A program made the position numbers and the translations under genes. The notes below the pieces were generated by a model that saw nothing but the letters and a program-made list of their open reading frames with translations, did not search any database and was not told where the DNA came from. Shown one piece after another: positions 1 to 8,774 of a DNA stretch of 38,445 bases. The stretch is from an uncultured Pseudoclavibacter sp. GTDB lineage: Bacteria; Actinomycetota; Actinomycetes; Actinomycetales; Microbacteriaceae. Numbering within the stretch: position 1 is the stretch's first letter; each line of letters opens with the position of its first letter. The DNA is taken from positions 1 to 38,445 of the forward strand of contig CAMIMS010000016.1 of NCBI GenBank assembly GCA_946221025.1, in the 5' to 3' direction.

Positions 1-903
1 ATGGCTGCGGCATTCGTTGTCGCGTGGAGCTCGGGATTCGTTGGCGCAACGCTCGCCGAGCGAACAGATGTGGCGACATGGCCGCTGTTGGCATGGCGCT
101 ACCTCGTTACTGCCGCGATCGTGCTCGCGGCGTGCGCCGTGATTCCCTCGGCGCGAAGGGCGTTCATCCGTCTGAGCCGCAGAGAGCTGCGCCAGCAGGC
201 TGTGCTCGGTGTGCTCTCGCACGTCGTATTCCTCGGCGGGGTGTTCGTCGCGGCTAGCAATGGGCTCGATGCCGGTTTGTCGGCGCTTGTCTGCGCGCTT
301 CAGCCGCTGCTTGTCACGGCAGCGAGTCGCGTGTTCTTCGCAGACCGGGTGACGTGGCGGCAATGGACAGGTCTCGCCGTCGCCCTCGCGGGCGTTGCCC
401 TGAGCGTTGGGGGAGTGAGCACGGCGGGCGTCGCGAGCGTCGGGCTCGTTGTGATGAGCCTGATCGGGCTTTCGAGCGCATCCCTTCTCGAACGGAAATG
501 GCGGCCGCAGGTGCCGGTGCTCGTGAGTCTCGCGATTCAGGTGTGCGTATCGGCAGTCGTGTTCGTCGTATTGGCAATGGCAACGGATGGGATGCAGGTT
601 GAGCCGTCAGCAACCCTCGCGTTCGCGATCGGCTGGCTCGTGCTGCTGTCGGGCCTCGGCGGCTACGCCGCATTCATCCTGTGCCTCCGCCGCCTCGGTT
701 CGACAGAGACGAGCACGCTGCTCTACCTGACCGCCCCCGTCACAGTGCTCTGGGCGTGGGCGATGTTCGGTCAGGCACCGACGGGGATGCAGTGGGTAGG
801 CCTCGTAGTCGTGCTTGCGGGCGTCGCGCTTGCAACCCGAAGCGCGCAAACGGTGTCAACAAACGTTTCGAATACGCGCGCCGTGCAACGGACGAACCCC
901 TAG
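1..903 (+). CDS. EamA/DMT-family transporter, probably 5'-truncated
   Basis: Integral membrane protein of the drug/metabolite transporter superfamily, probably a small-metabolite exporter; the substrate cannot be read. About nine or ten hydrophobic segments are visible, with the two-fold EamA organisation. The second half carries the RRLGSTETSTLLYLTAPV stretch near residues 230-247, typical of the last EamA helices. The first visible residues already lie in transmembrane segment 1 (AWSSGFVGA). The ATG at base 1 is therefore probably internal, and a few residues are likely missing upstream. The gene ends tail-to-tail with the reverse-strand lipoprotein gene, the two stop codons sharing the tetranucleotide CTAG at 900-903. 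The family call is secure; function is unknown. Confidence 0.85.
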   Translation: MAAAFVVAWSSGFVGATLAERTDVATWPLLAWRYLVTAAIVLAACAVIPSARRAFIRLSRRELRQQAVLGVLSHVVFLGGVFVAASNGLDAGLSALVCALQPLLVTAASRVFFADRVTWRQWTGLAVALAGVALSVGGVSTAGVASVGLVVMSLIGLSSASLLERKWRPQVPVLVSLAIQVCVSAVVFVVLAMATDGMQVEPSATLAFAIGWLVLLSGLGGYAAFILCLRRLGSTETSTLLYLTAPVTVLWAWAMFGQAPTGMQWVGLVVVLAGVALATRSAQTVSTNVSNTRAVQRTNP

Positions 904-1427
904 AACCCCTGCACCGGCGGGGTGAGCGTCCACGACTGGTAGTTCACCCCGTACAGCACGGTCAGTTCGTCGCTGCTGTTGAGCGTTACCGCCGGCTCGC
1001 CGATCGTGCATGCATTCACTCGGGGCATGTCCACTCGCCACACCTGTTCGACCTGGCCGTTCGGGGCGACCCATATCCAGGTGCTGTATGCATCCGAATC
1101 CACCGGCAGCCACTCGGGCTTCAGGCGCGCACCGTCCGACACCTGGCGAAGGGTCTGCTCGACGACCTCTGGTTGCGCGTAGGGGCAGCCGACCACGACC
1201 GACGCTCCGGCGGGAGCATCCGGGATCGCGCCAAGCTGCAGTGACCCCTGGAACTGCGAAATATCGGCGCCCGTCTCCGACTCGGGCAGCACGGTCGACA
1301 GTGCCTGCACGGCCTTCGGCGTGCCATCGATCGGCTCCACATCCGGCGCGCTTGGGCCGCACCCGGTCAGCGCGAGCGTCGAAGCCGCGACCACGGCCGG
1401 GGCGATGAATCGAAATGAGCGTCGCAT
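900..1427 (-). CDS. Putative secreted lipoprotein, unknown function
   Basis: A 175-residue protein beginning MRRSFRF at 1427. It has a lipoprotein signal peptide: positive N-terminus, hydrophobic core, and lipobox L20-T-G-C23. It should be lipidated on C23 and anchored outside the membrane. An AGGAG-type ribosome site (GAGGAG) sits just upstream of this ATG, which favours it over the longer reading frame opening at 1568. After the signal peptide the protein is low in complexity, with two cysteines (near VVGCPYAQ and VNACTIG) that may form a disulfide. No enzymatic motif or known family was recognised. It is convergent with the transporter gene and divergent from the aldehyde dehydrogenase gene. 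Confidence 0.75.
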   Translation of the reverse strand: MRRSFRFIAPAVVAASTLALTGCGPSAPDVEPIDGTPKAVQALSTVLPESETGADISQFQGSLQLGAIPDAPAGASVVVGCPYAQPEVVEQTLRQVSDGARLKPEWLPVDSDAYSTWIWVAPNGQVEQVWRVDMPRVNACTIGEPAVTLNSSDELTVLYGVNYQSWTLTPPVQGF

Positions 1428-1657
1428 GAAGACTCCTCGGGCGTTCAAGCGGGGCCCCTCCGAAGCGCGGGGCGCATGGCCGGAATACGCGTGCAGAGTA
1501 GTGGGCCACGGCAACCGAATAACCCCATCCGTGTTTGTCGCCCGCATCCATCCGCGAGCAAGACGCATCGGGCACTATGGGCGGGTTCGCGTTATTGCAC
1601 CCCGCGCGCCGATGCGCCAGCCGATTCGCTGCGAGACGCGAACCGAAAGGATGCGCA

Positions 1658-3037
1658 ATGTCGACCTATCAGGTCACCAACCCCGCCACCGGCGAAACCA
1701 CGAAGACCTACGACACCCACACCGACGACGAGATCCGCGCCGCGCAAGAACGTTCGCACGAAGCGTTCCAGACCTGGCGCGAAACCGAGCTGTCAGAGCG
1801 CACCGCCACGCTCAAGCGAATCGCTGACGCGTTCCGCGAGCGCGCTGAGATGCTCGCCGAGATCATCAGCGAGGAGATGGGCAAGTCGATTCCCGAGGGA
1901 ATCGGTGAAGCCGAGTTCTGCGGTGCGATCTTCGACTACTACGCCGACAACGCCGAAGCGCTGCTCGCCGACGAGCCGCTTCGCGCCGCAGAACCGGCGA
2001 ACGCCGTCATTCGCCGAAAGCCCCTCGGGTCGCTGCTCGGCATCATGCCGTGGAACTTCCCCTACTACCAGGTGGCCCGATTCGTCGCCCCGAACCTGGC
2101 GCTCGGCAACACCATCCTCCTCAAGCACGCATCGTCGTGCCCGCGCTCGGCTGAAGTGATGGAAGAGATCTTCCACGCCGCGGGCGTGCCCGAAGACGTG
2201 TACATCAACATTCGCGCCACGAGCGATCAGGTCGCCGACATCATCATTGCCGACCCGCGCAACCAGGGCGTTTCGCTCACTGGCTCAGAGCGCGCCGGCA
2301 TGTCGGTCGCAGCCACCGCGGGCAAGCACCTGAAAAAGGTCGTGCTCGAGCTTGGCGGGTCCGACCCGTACCTGCTGCTCTCATCCGACGACCTCGACGA
2401 GACCGTCGACACGTTCATCAAAACGCGTCTTCGCAACGTCGGACAGTCCTGCAACTCGCCCAAGCGCATGATCATCGTCGAGCACCTCTACGACGAGTTC
2501 GTCGAGAAGGCGAAGGCGAAGCTCCAGGAGCGCATCCCCGAAGACCCGACCGCAGAAGGATCGACGCTTCGCCCGCTCTCATCGAAGGCTGCCGCCGAAA
2601 CGTTCGTGTCGCAGATCGACACCGCCCGCGAGCAGGGCGCGACTGTGCTCGCCGGGGGAGCCGCCTACGACCGGCCGGGCGCCTGGGTGCAGCCGGCGCT
2701 GCTGGTCGACGTTGAGCCGTCGATGGATGCGTACAGCGACGAGATCTTCGGCCCGGCGCTCATGGTGTTCAAGGCGAAGGATGAAGCGGAGGCGATTCGC
2801 CTGGCCAACGACACCCCGTTCGGGCTCGGCGCGGCCGTGTTCTCGACCGACACCGAGCAGGCCAAGCGCGTCGCCGACCAGATCGACTCAGGCATGGTGT
2901 TCGTGAACACGCCCGAATCGTCGCGCGAGTTCCTGCCCTTCGGTGGCGTGAAGCGCTCGGGCATCGGCCGCGAACTCGGGCCGCTCGCGATGGATGAGTT
3001 CGTGAACAAGCAGCTCGTTTACATCGACGAGCAGTAA
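1658..3037 (+). CDS. NAD(P)-dependent aldehyde dehydrogenase, succinate-semialdehyde dehydrogenase (GabD1)-like
   Basis: A 459-residue cytosolic aldehyde dehydrogenase that oxidises an aldehyde to its carboxylate with NAD(P). The catalytic cysteine is C265 in NVGQSCNS and the general base is E231 in LELGGSDP, at the usual 34-residue spacing. The MPWNFPYYQ nucleotide-binding segment lies near residue 130 and the C-terminal PFGGVKRSGIGRELG block is present. The short length and the GQSC active site resemble actinobacterial GabD1/Sad-type succinate-semialdehyde dehydrogenases, but substrate is not proven. The start at 1658 (MSTYQ) is preceded by GAAAGG; the in-frame upstream ATG at 1535 adds an atypical 41-residue leader. 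A cyclase-family enzyme and a ThDP enzyme follow and may share a pathway, although a terminator-like hairpin at 3057-3078 intervenes. Confidence 0.88.
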   Translation: MSTYQVTNPATGETTKTYDTHTDDEIRAAQERSHEAFQTWRETELSERTATLKRIADAFRERAEMLAEIISEEMGKSIPEGIGEAEFCGAIFDYYADNAEALLADEPLRAAEPANAVIRRKPLGSLLGIMPWNFPYYQVARFVAPNLALGNTILLKHASSCPRSAEVMEEIFHAAGVPEDVYINIRATSDQVADIIIADPRNQGVSLTGSERAGMSVAATAGKHLKKVVLELGGSDPYLLLSSDDLDETVDTFIKTRLRNVGQSCNSPKRMIIVEHLYDEFVEKAKAKLQERIPEDPTAEGSTLRPLSSKAAAETFVSQIDTAREQGATVLAGGAAYDRPGAWVQPALLVDVEPSMDAYSDEIFGPALMVFKAKDEAEAIRLANDTPFGLGAAVFSTDTEQAKRVADQIDSGMVFVNTPESSREFLPFGGVKRSGIGRELGPLAMDEFVNKQLVYIDEQ

Positions 3038-3056
3038 TCGCTTGGATGCGCTCGGC

Positions 3057-3078
3057 GGGGTCGGTTCGGACCGGCCCC
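3057..3078 (+). terminator. Hairpin after the aldehyde dehydrogenase gene
   Basis: GGGGTCGG and CCGGCCCC form an 8-bp stem (one G-T pair) with a 6-nt loop, 20 nt after the stop codon. There is no T-tract, as is common for terminators in high-GC actinobacteria. Confidence 0.5.
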
Positions 3079-3200
3079 GTCGCTCGCGTTCGGGATGTCG
3101 GTGGTGTTCACTAACGTTCTGTATCGAGCGCTCCCCGTTCTCTGGGTGCGCTTCGTGGCACTGGCGCCGCGACTGAACACCCGGCATAAAGGATGAACCC

Positions 3201-3974
3201 ATGAGCACTACCGAGGCTCTGCTGAGCGCGCTTGCAGGCGGCTCCCTTCGCATCATCGACCTCACGAATGACCTCTCTCCCGAAACGCCAACATTGCGTC
3301 TGCCGGAGCCCTTCGACAACCTCATCGACCTGTCGATGGAAGAGGTCAGCAACTTCAACGAGCCGGGGCCCTTCTGGAAGCACCACAACCTGCACGTCGG
3401 CGAGCACATCGGCACCCACATCGACGCGCCCGCGCACTGGATCTCGGGCCGAGACGGAAAAGACGTCGCGCAGATCGAGCCCGAGCGACTCATCGGCCCC
3501 GCCGTCGTGATCGACAAGACCGCCGAGGTGGCGAAGAACCCCGACTACCTCCTCGATATCGCCGATGTTGAAGCGTGGGAGGCTGAGCACGGGCGCCTGC
3601 CGGTAAACGGTTGGCTGCTGTATCGCACCGGATGGGACCAGTACGCGCAAGACAAAGAGGCGTTCCTGAACGCCGACGAGACCGGTTCGCACACGCCCGG
3701 GTTCACCGCCGAACTCGCGAAATGGCTCGCCGAAGAACGCGATATCTCGGGCGTTGGTGTTGAGACGGTCGGCATTGACGCCGGCCGGGGCGCCGAACTC
3801 GACCCGCCGTTCCCGGCCCACTATCACCTGCTCGGCCACGATAAGTACGGCATCACGTCCCTCCAGAATCTCGCGGAGCTGCCCGCCACCGGCGCGGTCA
3901 TCGTGGTCGCACCGCTGAAGCTCGTGAACGGAACCGGCAGCCCCACGCGCGTGTTCGCGCTCGTTGACGCATAG
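3201..3974 (+). CDS. Cyclase-family amidohydrolase (kynurenine formamidase/isatin hydrolase-like)
   Basis: A 257-residue metal-dependent hydrolase of the cyclase family. It carries the diagnostic HxGTHxDxPxH motif at residues 69-79 (H69, H73, D75, H79), which binds the catalytic divalent metal. The flanking text, GPFWKHHNLHVGEHIGTH, the DETGSHTPG block and the C-terminal GTGSPTRVFALV, resembles isatin hydrolases more than classical kynurenine formamidases. This likeness is from memory, not a search. ATG at 3201 has AAAGGA about 8 nt upstream. The stop codon lies 2 nt before the start of the ThDP-enzyme gene, so the two are almost certainly co-transcribed. Isatin hydrolase would open isatin to isatinate, a keto-acid suited to a ThDP decarboxylase, which fits this neighbour. 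Confidence 0.85.
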   Translation: MSTTEALLSALAGGSLRIIDLTNDLSPETPTLRLPEPFDNLIDLSMEEVSNFNEPGPFWKHHNLHVGEHIGTHIDAPAHWISGRDGKDVAQIEPERLIGPAVVIDKTAEVAKNPDYLLDIADVEAWEAEHGRLPVNGWLLYRTGWDQYAQDKEAFLNADETGSHTPGFTAELAKWLAEERDISGVGVETVGIDAGRGAELDPPFPAHYHLLGHDKYGITSLQNLAELPATGAVIVVAPLKLVNGTGSPTRVFALVDA

Positions 3975-3976
3975 GC

Positions 3977-5644
3977 ATGGCCGAGCGAATCACCGTCGCG
4001 GAACTCGTCGGGCGGGCGCTCGCGGCGCTCGGTGCCGGGCACTGCTTCGGCGTTGTCGGCTCCGGCAACTTCGAGGTCACGAATGCGCTCGTCGCCGCCG
4101 GTGTTCCCTACACGGCGATGCGCCACGAAGGGGGAGCGGCGACCGCAGCGGATGCGTATGCGCGCATGAGCGGGCGGGTCGGGCTCGTGAGCGTGCACCA
4201 GGGATGCGGGCTCACGAACGCCGCCACCGGTATTGGTGAAGCGGCCAAGAGCCGCACCCCGATGATCGTGCTCGCGGCCGAAACCGCGCGCGCCGCCGTG
4301 AACTCCAACTTCGCGATGGATCAGACGGCGTTCGCCGAGTCGGTGCAGGCCACCTCCGCTCGCGTCAATAGCGCCGCGAGCGCCCTTGCCGACACGGTGC
4401 GCGCGTTCCGAACCGCGCAGAACGAGCGGCGAACCGTCGTGCTGAACCTGCCGCTTGACGTGCAGCGAGAATTCGTCGACGCATCCGTGCTCGATGGGCT
4501 CGCGCCACTTCCCGCGCCAGAGCCAGTACGGCCAAGCGACGCATCAGTGGCCGCCCTTGCCGATCTCATCGAAGCCGCAAAGCGTCCGGTGATTATCGCG
4601 GGCCGGGGCGCGCGGCACGCGGGCGCAGAACTGCGAACGCTGGGGGAGTCTGCCGGCGCGCTCCTTGCGACCTCGGCAGTCGCGAGGGGCCTGTTCAACG
4701 GCGACGCATTCGACCTCGGCATCTCGGGCGGGTTCTCGTCGCCCACGACCGGTGAGCTCATCCAGAACGCCGACCTCATTCTCGGATTCGGATGCGCACT
4801 GAATATGTGGACGATGCGCCACGGGAACCTCATCGGTGAACAGGCGAAGGTCGTGCAGGTCGACCTCGAAGACGCGGCCCTCGGGCGGAACCGCTCGATT
4901 GACCTCGGCGTGCTCGGTGACGCGGCCTCGACAGCCCTCGACGTGACGCGTGAACTTGAGCAGCGAGGCGGCAGCGCCGAGCGCTACCGCACGGCGGATG
5001 TGCGCGAGCGCATCGCCGCGACCGCATCCTGGCTCAACACCCCGTACGAGAGCCTGTCGACCGACACTGTCATCGACCCGCGCGACCTCACGAAAGCGCT
5101 CGATGCGCGCATCCCGGCAGAGCGCACCGTGTCGATCGACTCGGGCAACTTCATGGGGTACCCGAGCCAATTTCTCACGGTGCCGGATGAGTACGGATTC
5201 GCGTTCACGCAGGCCTTCCAGTCGATCGGTCTCGGGCTTGCCACCGCGATCGGTGCGGCCCGGGCACAGCCAGATCGCTTGCCGGTGCTGGGGACCGGTG
5301 ACGGTGGGTTTCTCATGGCGATTGCGGAATTCGAAACCGTGTGCCGCCTCGGCCTGCCGATGCTCATCATCGTGTACAACGACGCCGCCTACGGCGCGGA
5401 AGTGCATCATTTCGGCGCTGCAAATCCGGATGCGGATATGAGCACCGTCACGTTCCCCGAAACCGATATTGCCGCCATCGCCCGCGGGTACGGTGCCGAC
5501 GCTGCGACGGTGCGCACTGAGGCCGACCTCGAACCGGTCTTCACCTGGCTCGACGAGCGCCCGGATCATCCCTTCGTGGTGGACGCGAAGATCGCTTCGG
5601 ACGGCGGTTCATGGTGGCTTCAGGAAGCATTCAAGGGGCACTGA
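3977..5644 (+). CDS. ThDP-dependent enzyme (acetolactate synthase/benzoylformate decarboxylase type)
   Basis: A 555-residue enzyme of the pyruvate oxidase/acetolactate synthase superfamily, with N-terminal pyrimidine-binding, central, and C-terminal diphosphate-binding domains. E51 in RHEGGAATAADAYAR is the cofactor-activating glutamate. The ThDP/Mg motif begins with G441-D442-G443 and ends at N468 (VYND). It lacks clear hallmarks of a biosynthetic IlvB, and no ilvN regulatory subunit is nearby. A catabolic 2-oxo-acid decarboxylase or C-C lyase is therefore more likely. It starts 2 nt after the cyclase-family gene stop. Together with the upstream aldehyde dehydrogenase, the three could convert a cyclic imide such as isatin via the keto-acid and aldehyde to a carboxylate; this is inference. 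Confidence 0.85.
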   Translation: MAERITVAELVGRALAALGAGHCFGVVGSGNFEVTNALVAAGVPYTAMRHEGGAATAADAYARMSGRVGLVSVHQGCGLTNAATGIGEAAKSRTPMIVLAAETARAAVNSNFAMDQTAFAESVQATSARVNSAASALADTVRAFRTAQNERRTVVLNLPLDVQREFVDASVLDGLAPLPAPEPVRPSDASVAALADLIEAAKRPVIIAGRGARHAGAELRTLGESAGALLATSAVARGLFNGDAFDLGISGGFSSPTTGELIQNADLILGFGCALNMWTMRHGNLIGEQAKVVQVDLEDAALGRNRSIDLGVLGDAASTALDVTRELEQRGGSAERYRTADVRERIAATASWLNTPYESLSTDTVIDPRDLTKALDARIPAERTVSIDSGNFMGYPSQFLTVPDEYGFAFTQAFQSIGLGLATAIGAARAQPDRLPVLGTGDGGFLMAIAEFETVCRLGLPMLIIVYNDAAYGAEVHHFGAANPDADMSTVTFPETDIAAIARGYGADAATVRTEADLEPVFTWLDERPDHPFVVDAKIASDGGSWWLQEAFKGH

Positions 5645-5715
5645 GGCGCGCCTCGTAACGTCGGGCGTCCGCGCCGCTGTCGATCGGGGCGGCCCGCATC
5701 CGTGAGCAATGTCCG

Positions 5716-5732
5716 ATACCCCTAGGGGGTAT
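5716..5732 (+). promoter_or_regulatory. CsoR-type copper operator overlapping the copZ promoter
   Basis: ATACCCC-TAG-GGGGTAT is a perfect inverted repeat with 7-bp arms and a 3-nt spacer. It matches the TACCCC/GGGGTA pattern bound by CsoR-family copper repressors. The right arm overlaps a -10-like TATAAGAT at 5730-5737, so bound CsoR would block RNA polymerase. The csoR gene is third in the operon this site precedes, which implies autoregulation. Confidence 0.8.
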
Positions 5733-5786
5733 AAGATGGCGGGATCCGACGGAGCTTCCGTCGAGAGAACCTGAGGGAGACCCGAG

Positions 5787-5996
5787 ATGACTGAGCTGAC
5801 CTTCGCCGTGACCGGCATGAGCTGCGCGCACTGCGAGAACGCGATTCGCGCCGAAGTCGAGCAGGTCGCGGGCGTCGAATCGGTCATCGCCGACGCCGCA
5901 TCGGGAACGGTGTTCGTGAACGGCGCCGACTCGATGAGCGAATCTGAGATTGTCGCCGCCGTTGACGAAGCCGGGTACTCCGCGACCCGTGCCTAA
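5787..5996 (+). CDS. copZ: Copper chaperone, heavy-metal-associated domain (CopZ-like)
   Basis: A 69-residue protein consisting of a single heavy-metal-associated (HMA, Atx1-like) domain. The copper-binding motif GMSCAHC lies at residues 11-17, followed by the typical GVESV and DEAGYSA elements. It should carry Cu(I) in the cytosol and deliver it to the CopA ATPase. GAGGGAG at 5773-5779 is a good ribosome site. It is the first gene of the operon behind the CsoR-type operator at 5716-5732, and its last codons overlap the GTG start of copA, implying coupled translation. Confidence 0.9.
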   Translation: MTELTFAVTGMSCAHCENAIRAEVEQVAGVESVIADAASGTVFVNGADSMSESEIVAAVDEAGYSATRA

Positions 5997-8307
5997 CCCC
6001 ACGACCGAATCCGCCGCGAACGCGGTCGAGCTCGCCGGCGAGAACCTGCGCGAGATCGAACTCGATATCTCGGGCATGACCTGCGCCGCCTGTGCAAACC
6101 GGATCGAAAAGAAGCTCAACCGCCTCGAGGGAGTCACCGCATCCGTCAACTTCGCGACGGAGCGAGCCACCGCGACCGTCGCCGACGGTGTCGCTGAGGA
6201 TGACCTCATCCGCCAGGTTGAGCGCACCGGATACGGGGCGAGCGTGCGGCGCGCTTCGACGCCGAACGTCGACAACGACGGCACGGCCGACGAGGTCGAC
6301 AACGACCGGGAACTGTCGGCCCACCGACGCAAACTCATCGCGGTTGCCGCACTCACCATCCCGGTCATTGCGATCTCGATGATCCCGGCGCTGCAGTTTC
6401 CGTACTGGCGACTCGCGTGCCTGCTGCTCACGACCCCGGTGATCGCCTGGGGCGGATGGCAGTTCCACCGCCGCGCAGCCTGGGGCCTCGTTCGAGGTGA
6501 CCTGAACATGGACACGCTCGTATCGCTCGGCACGCTCTCGGCATTCGTCTACTCCGTGTGGTCGCTCATCGCCGACCCGGCCCTGATCGCCGCCGCCGGG
6601 CACCCGGGCGGGATGGCGATGGACGCCGAAGGCTCTGGCCACATCTACTTTGAAGCCGCCGCGGGCGTGACCCTGTTCGTGCTCGCCGGGCGCTACCTCG
6701 AAGTGCGCTCAAAGCGGCAAACGAGCGCCGCCATCCAGGCGCTGTTCGATATTCGGCCCGTCGAAGTCACCGTCCGCCGAAGCGGTAACGATGCACGCAT
6801 CCCGATCGCGGATTTGCGCGTTGGTGACGTGTTTCTCGCGCGACCCGGAGAGCGCATCGCCGCTGACGGCCGCATCCGATCGGGCTCGGGGGCGGTCGAC
6901 ACGTCCATGCTCACCGGCGAATCGGTGCCGCAGGAGGTCGGCCCGCGCGATGGCGTGATCGCCGGATGCGTGAACATCACCGGCGCCCTCGAAATCGAAG
7001 CCGAACGCGTTGGCGATGACACCCGCCTCGCCGAAATGGCGCGCATGGTCGAGCGCGCACAGGCGGGCAAAGCGCGCGTGCAGCGACTGGTTGACCGCGT
7101 CTCGGCAATCTTCGTGCCGACCGTGCTCGTGCTGGCCGCTCTCGCGTTCACCGGCTGGATGATCGGCACGGGGGATGCGAACATCGCCCTGAACGCGACC
7201 CTGTCAGTGCTCCTGATCGCCTGCCCGTGCGCGCTTGGTCTTGCCACGCCAATGGCGCTGCTCGTGGCGAGCGGTCGCGGTGCCGAGCTCGGAGTGCTCA
7301 TCAGCGGGCCCGAAGCGCTCGAGCAGGCAAAGCGCATCGACACCGTCGTGCTCGATAAGACCGGAACCCTCACCGAGGGCATCATGCGCGTGGTCGACGT
7401 GCGCACGTCGGGCGGCCACAGCCGGGGTGAGGTGCTGCGTCTCGCGGCGGCGCTCGAAGCGCAGTCGGAACACCCGATCGCGCACGCCATCGTTGAAGCC
7501 GCGAACGTGCCGCACAGCGAATCCGTGGAAGAACACGCCCGCGATGCCGTGGCGGACTTCGAGAGTCTTCCAGGTGGCGGAGTGCGCGGCCGTGTCGACG
7601 GGCACGAGGTCGCCGCAGGGAACCCTCGACTAATGGAGCGAATTGGCGTCGAGTTCGATCCCGCTGTCGACAACGCCGCTGCATCCGCTGCCGCCCAGGG
7701 CCACACGATCGTGCTCGTGGCGATCGATGGTGTCGTGTCGGCAGTCATCTCGATCGCGGATGAGATCAAACCGACCGCGGCCGGGGCTATCGCCGATCTT
7801 CGCGACCTGGGTTTGAACCCGGTGCTGCTCACCGGCGACCACGAGCGCGCGGCCGAACGAGTGGCTGCTCAGCTCGGCATCACCGAGGTGATCGCCGGAG
7901 TGAGCCCCGAGCAGAAAACCGGCGAAGTGCAGCGCCTGCAGGGGGCCGGATCGCACGTGGCAATGGTGGGCGACGGCGTGAACGACTCACCGGCCCTCGC
8001 GCAAGCCGACCTCGGCATCGCGATCGGCACGGGAACGGATGCCGCAATGGCCGCATCCGACATCACGCTAGTCAGCGGCGACCCCCGGGGCATCCCGATC
8101 GCGATCACGCTCGCGAAGCGAACACTCGGAACGATTCGCACGAATATTTTCTGGGCGTTCATTTACAACGTGGCCGCCATTCCGCTCGCGATGCTCGGGC
8201 GGTTGAACCCGATGGTGGCAGGCCTTGCGATGGCGCTGTCGAGCGTGTTCGTAGTGCTGAACAGTCAGCGACTGCGCACGGTCGCGCGCGGAACGGAGCA
8301 GCAATGA
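5989..8307 (+). CDS. copA: Copper-translocating P1B-type ATPase CopA
   Basis: About 772 residues; exports Cu(I) across the membrane using ATP. One N-terminal HMA domain carries C32xxC35 (GMTCAAC). Visible signatures are the actuator loop TGES, the membrane CPC motif C412-P-C414, phosphorylation site D456-KTGT, the SEHP nucleotide-domain motif, and GDGVND at 661-666. These mark a copper-type P1B ATPase. The start is taken as GTG at 5989 (reads PNPTTES next), overlapping the copZ stop by 8 nt. The reading frame opens earlier at 5950, inside copZ, and that longer start is less likely. The stop overlaps the csoR start (ATGA), giving a translationally coupled copZ-copA-csoR operon. Confidence 0.95.
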   Translation: MPNPTTESAANAVELAGENLREIELDISGMTCAACANRIEKKLNRLEGVTASVNFATERATATVADGVAEDDLIRQVERTGYGASVRRASTPNVDNDGTADEVDNDRELSAHRRKLIAVAALTIPVIAISMIPALQFPYWRLACLLLTTPVIAWGGWQFHRRAAWGLVRGDLNMDTLVSLGTLSAFVYSVWSLIADPALIAAAGHPGGMAMDAEGSGHIYFEAAAGVTLFVLAGRYLEVRSKRQTSAAIQALFDIRPVEVTVRRSGNDARIPIADLRVGDVFLARPGERIAADGRIRSGSGAVDTSMLTGESVPQEVGPRDGVIAGCVNITGALEIEAERVGDDTRLAEMARMVERAQAGKARVQRLVDRVSAIFVPTVLVLAALAFTGWMIGTGDANIALNATLSVLLIACPCALGLATPMALLVASGRGAELGVLISGPEALEQAKRIDTVVLDKTGTLTEGIMRVVDVRTSGGHSRGEVLRLAAALEAQSEHPIAHAIVEAANVPHSESVEEHARDAVADFESLPGGGVRGRVDGHEVAAGNPRLMERIGVEFDPAVDNAAASAAAQGHTIVLVAIDGVVSAVISIADEIKPTAAGAIADLRDLGLNPVLLTGDHERAAERVAAQLGITEVIAGVSPEQKTGEVQRLQGAGSHVAMVGDGVNDSPALAQADLGIAIGTGTDAAMAASDITLVSGDPRGIPIAITLAKRTLGTIRTNIFWAFIYNVAAIPLAMLGRLNPMVAGLAMALSSVFVVLNSQRLRTVARGTEQQ

Positions 8308-8705
8308 CCGAACGCACAGCGAAGGATCTGGCCACCGAGGATGGCCTCGGCGAATCGCTCGACACCCTGCCGGCCACGACGGATGAGTCCGAGCAGGGTG
8401 TCGCGTGCCCAGGTGAGCACCAGCACGGATACATCGCCGACAAGAAGCGCTACCTGCAGCGCATGCGCCGCATCGAAGGTCAGACTCGCGGCGTGACGCG
8501 AATGATCGAAGAAGACCAGTACTGCATCGACATCCTCACCCAGGTAAGCGCCATCACGAGCGCACTGGAGGCGGTGGCGACGGGCCTGCTCGAAGATCAC
8601 CTGCGACACTGCGTGCTCGACGCCGTGAAAACCGGTGACGACGAAGCGATCGATGCGAAGCTCGCCGAGGCGAATCGCGCGATCCAACGCCTCGTTCGCT
8701 CGTGA
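8304..8705 (+). CDS. csoR: CsoR-family copper-sensing repressor
   Basis: A 133-residue helical regulator of the CsoR/RcnR family. Cu(I) binding would derepress the operon. The Cu ligands fit C74, H99 and C103, whose spacing (25 and 4 residues) is exactly that of C36-H61-C65 in mycobacterial CsoR. The helix-1 signature YLQRMRRIEGQTRG starts at about residue 52. The N-terminus is some 40 residues longer than usual and acidic, with an extra cysteine and histidines (CPGEHQHG) that might be an accessory metal site. It is translated from an ATGA overlap with copA. Its likely target is the palindrome at 5716-5732. Confidence 0.92.
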   Translation: MTERTAKDLATEDGLGESLDTLPATTDESEQGVACPGEHQHGYIADKKRYLQRMRRIEGQTRGVTRMIEEDQYCIDILTQVSAITSALEAVATGLLEDHLRHCVLDAVKTGDDEAIDAKLAEANRAIQRLVRS

Positions 8706-8774
8706 CCGTGAGGCGTATCTGCTTGGCGCGACGCGGCTCAGTACACTCACTCGCCGAAGGGGGTTGGATGCACC

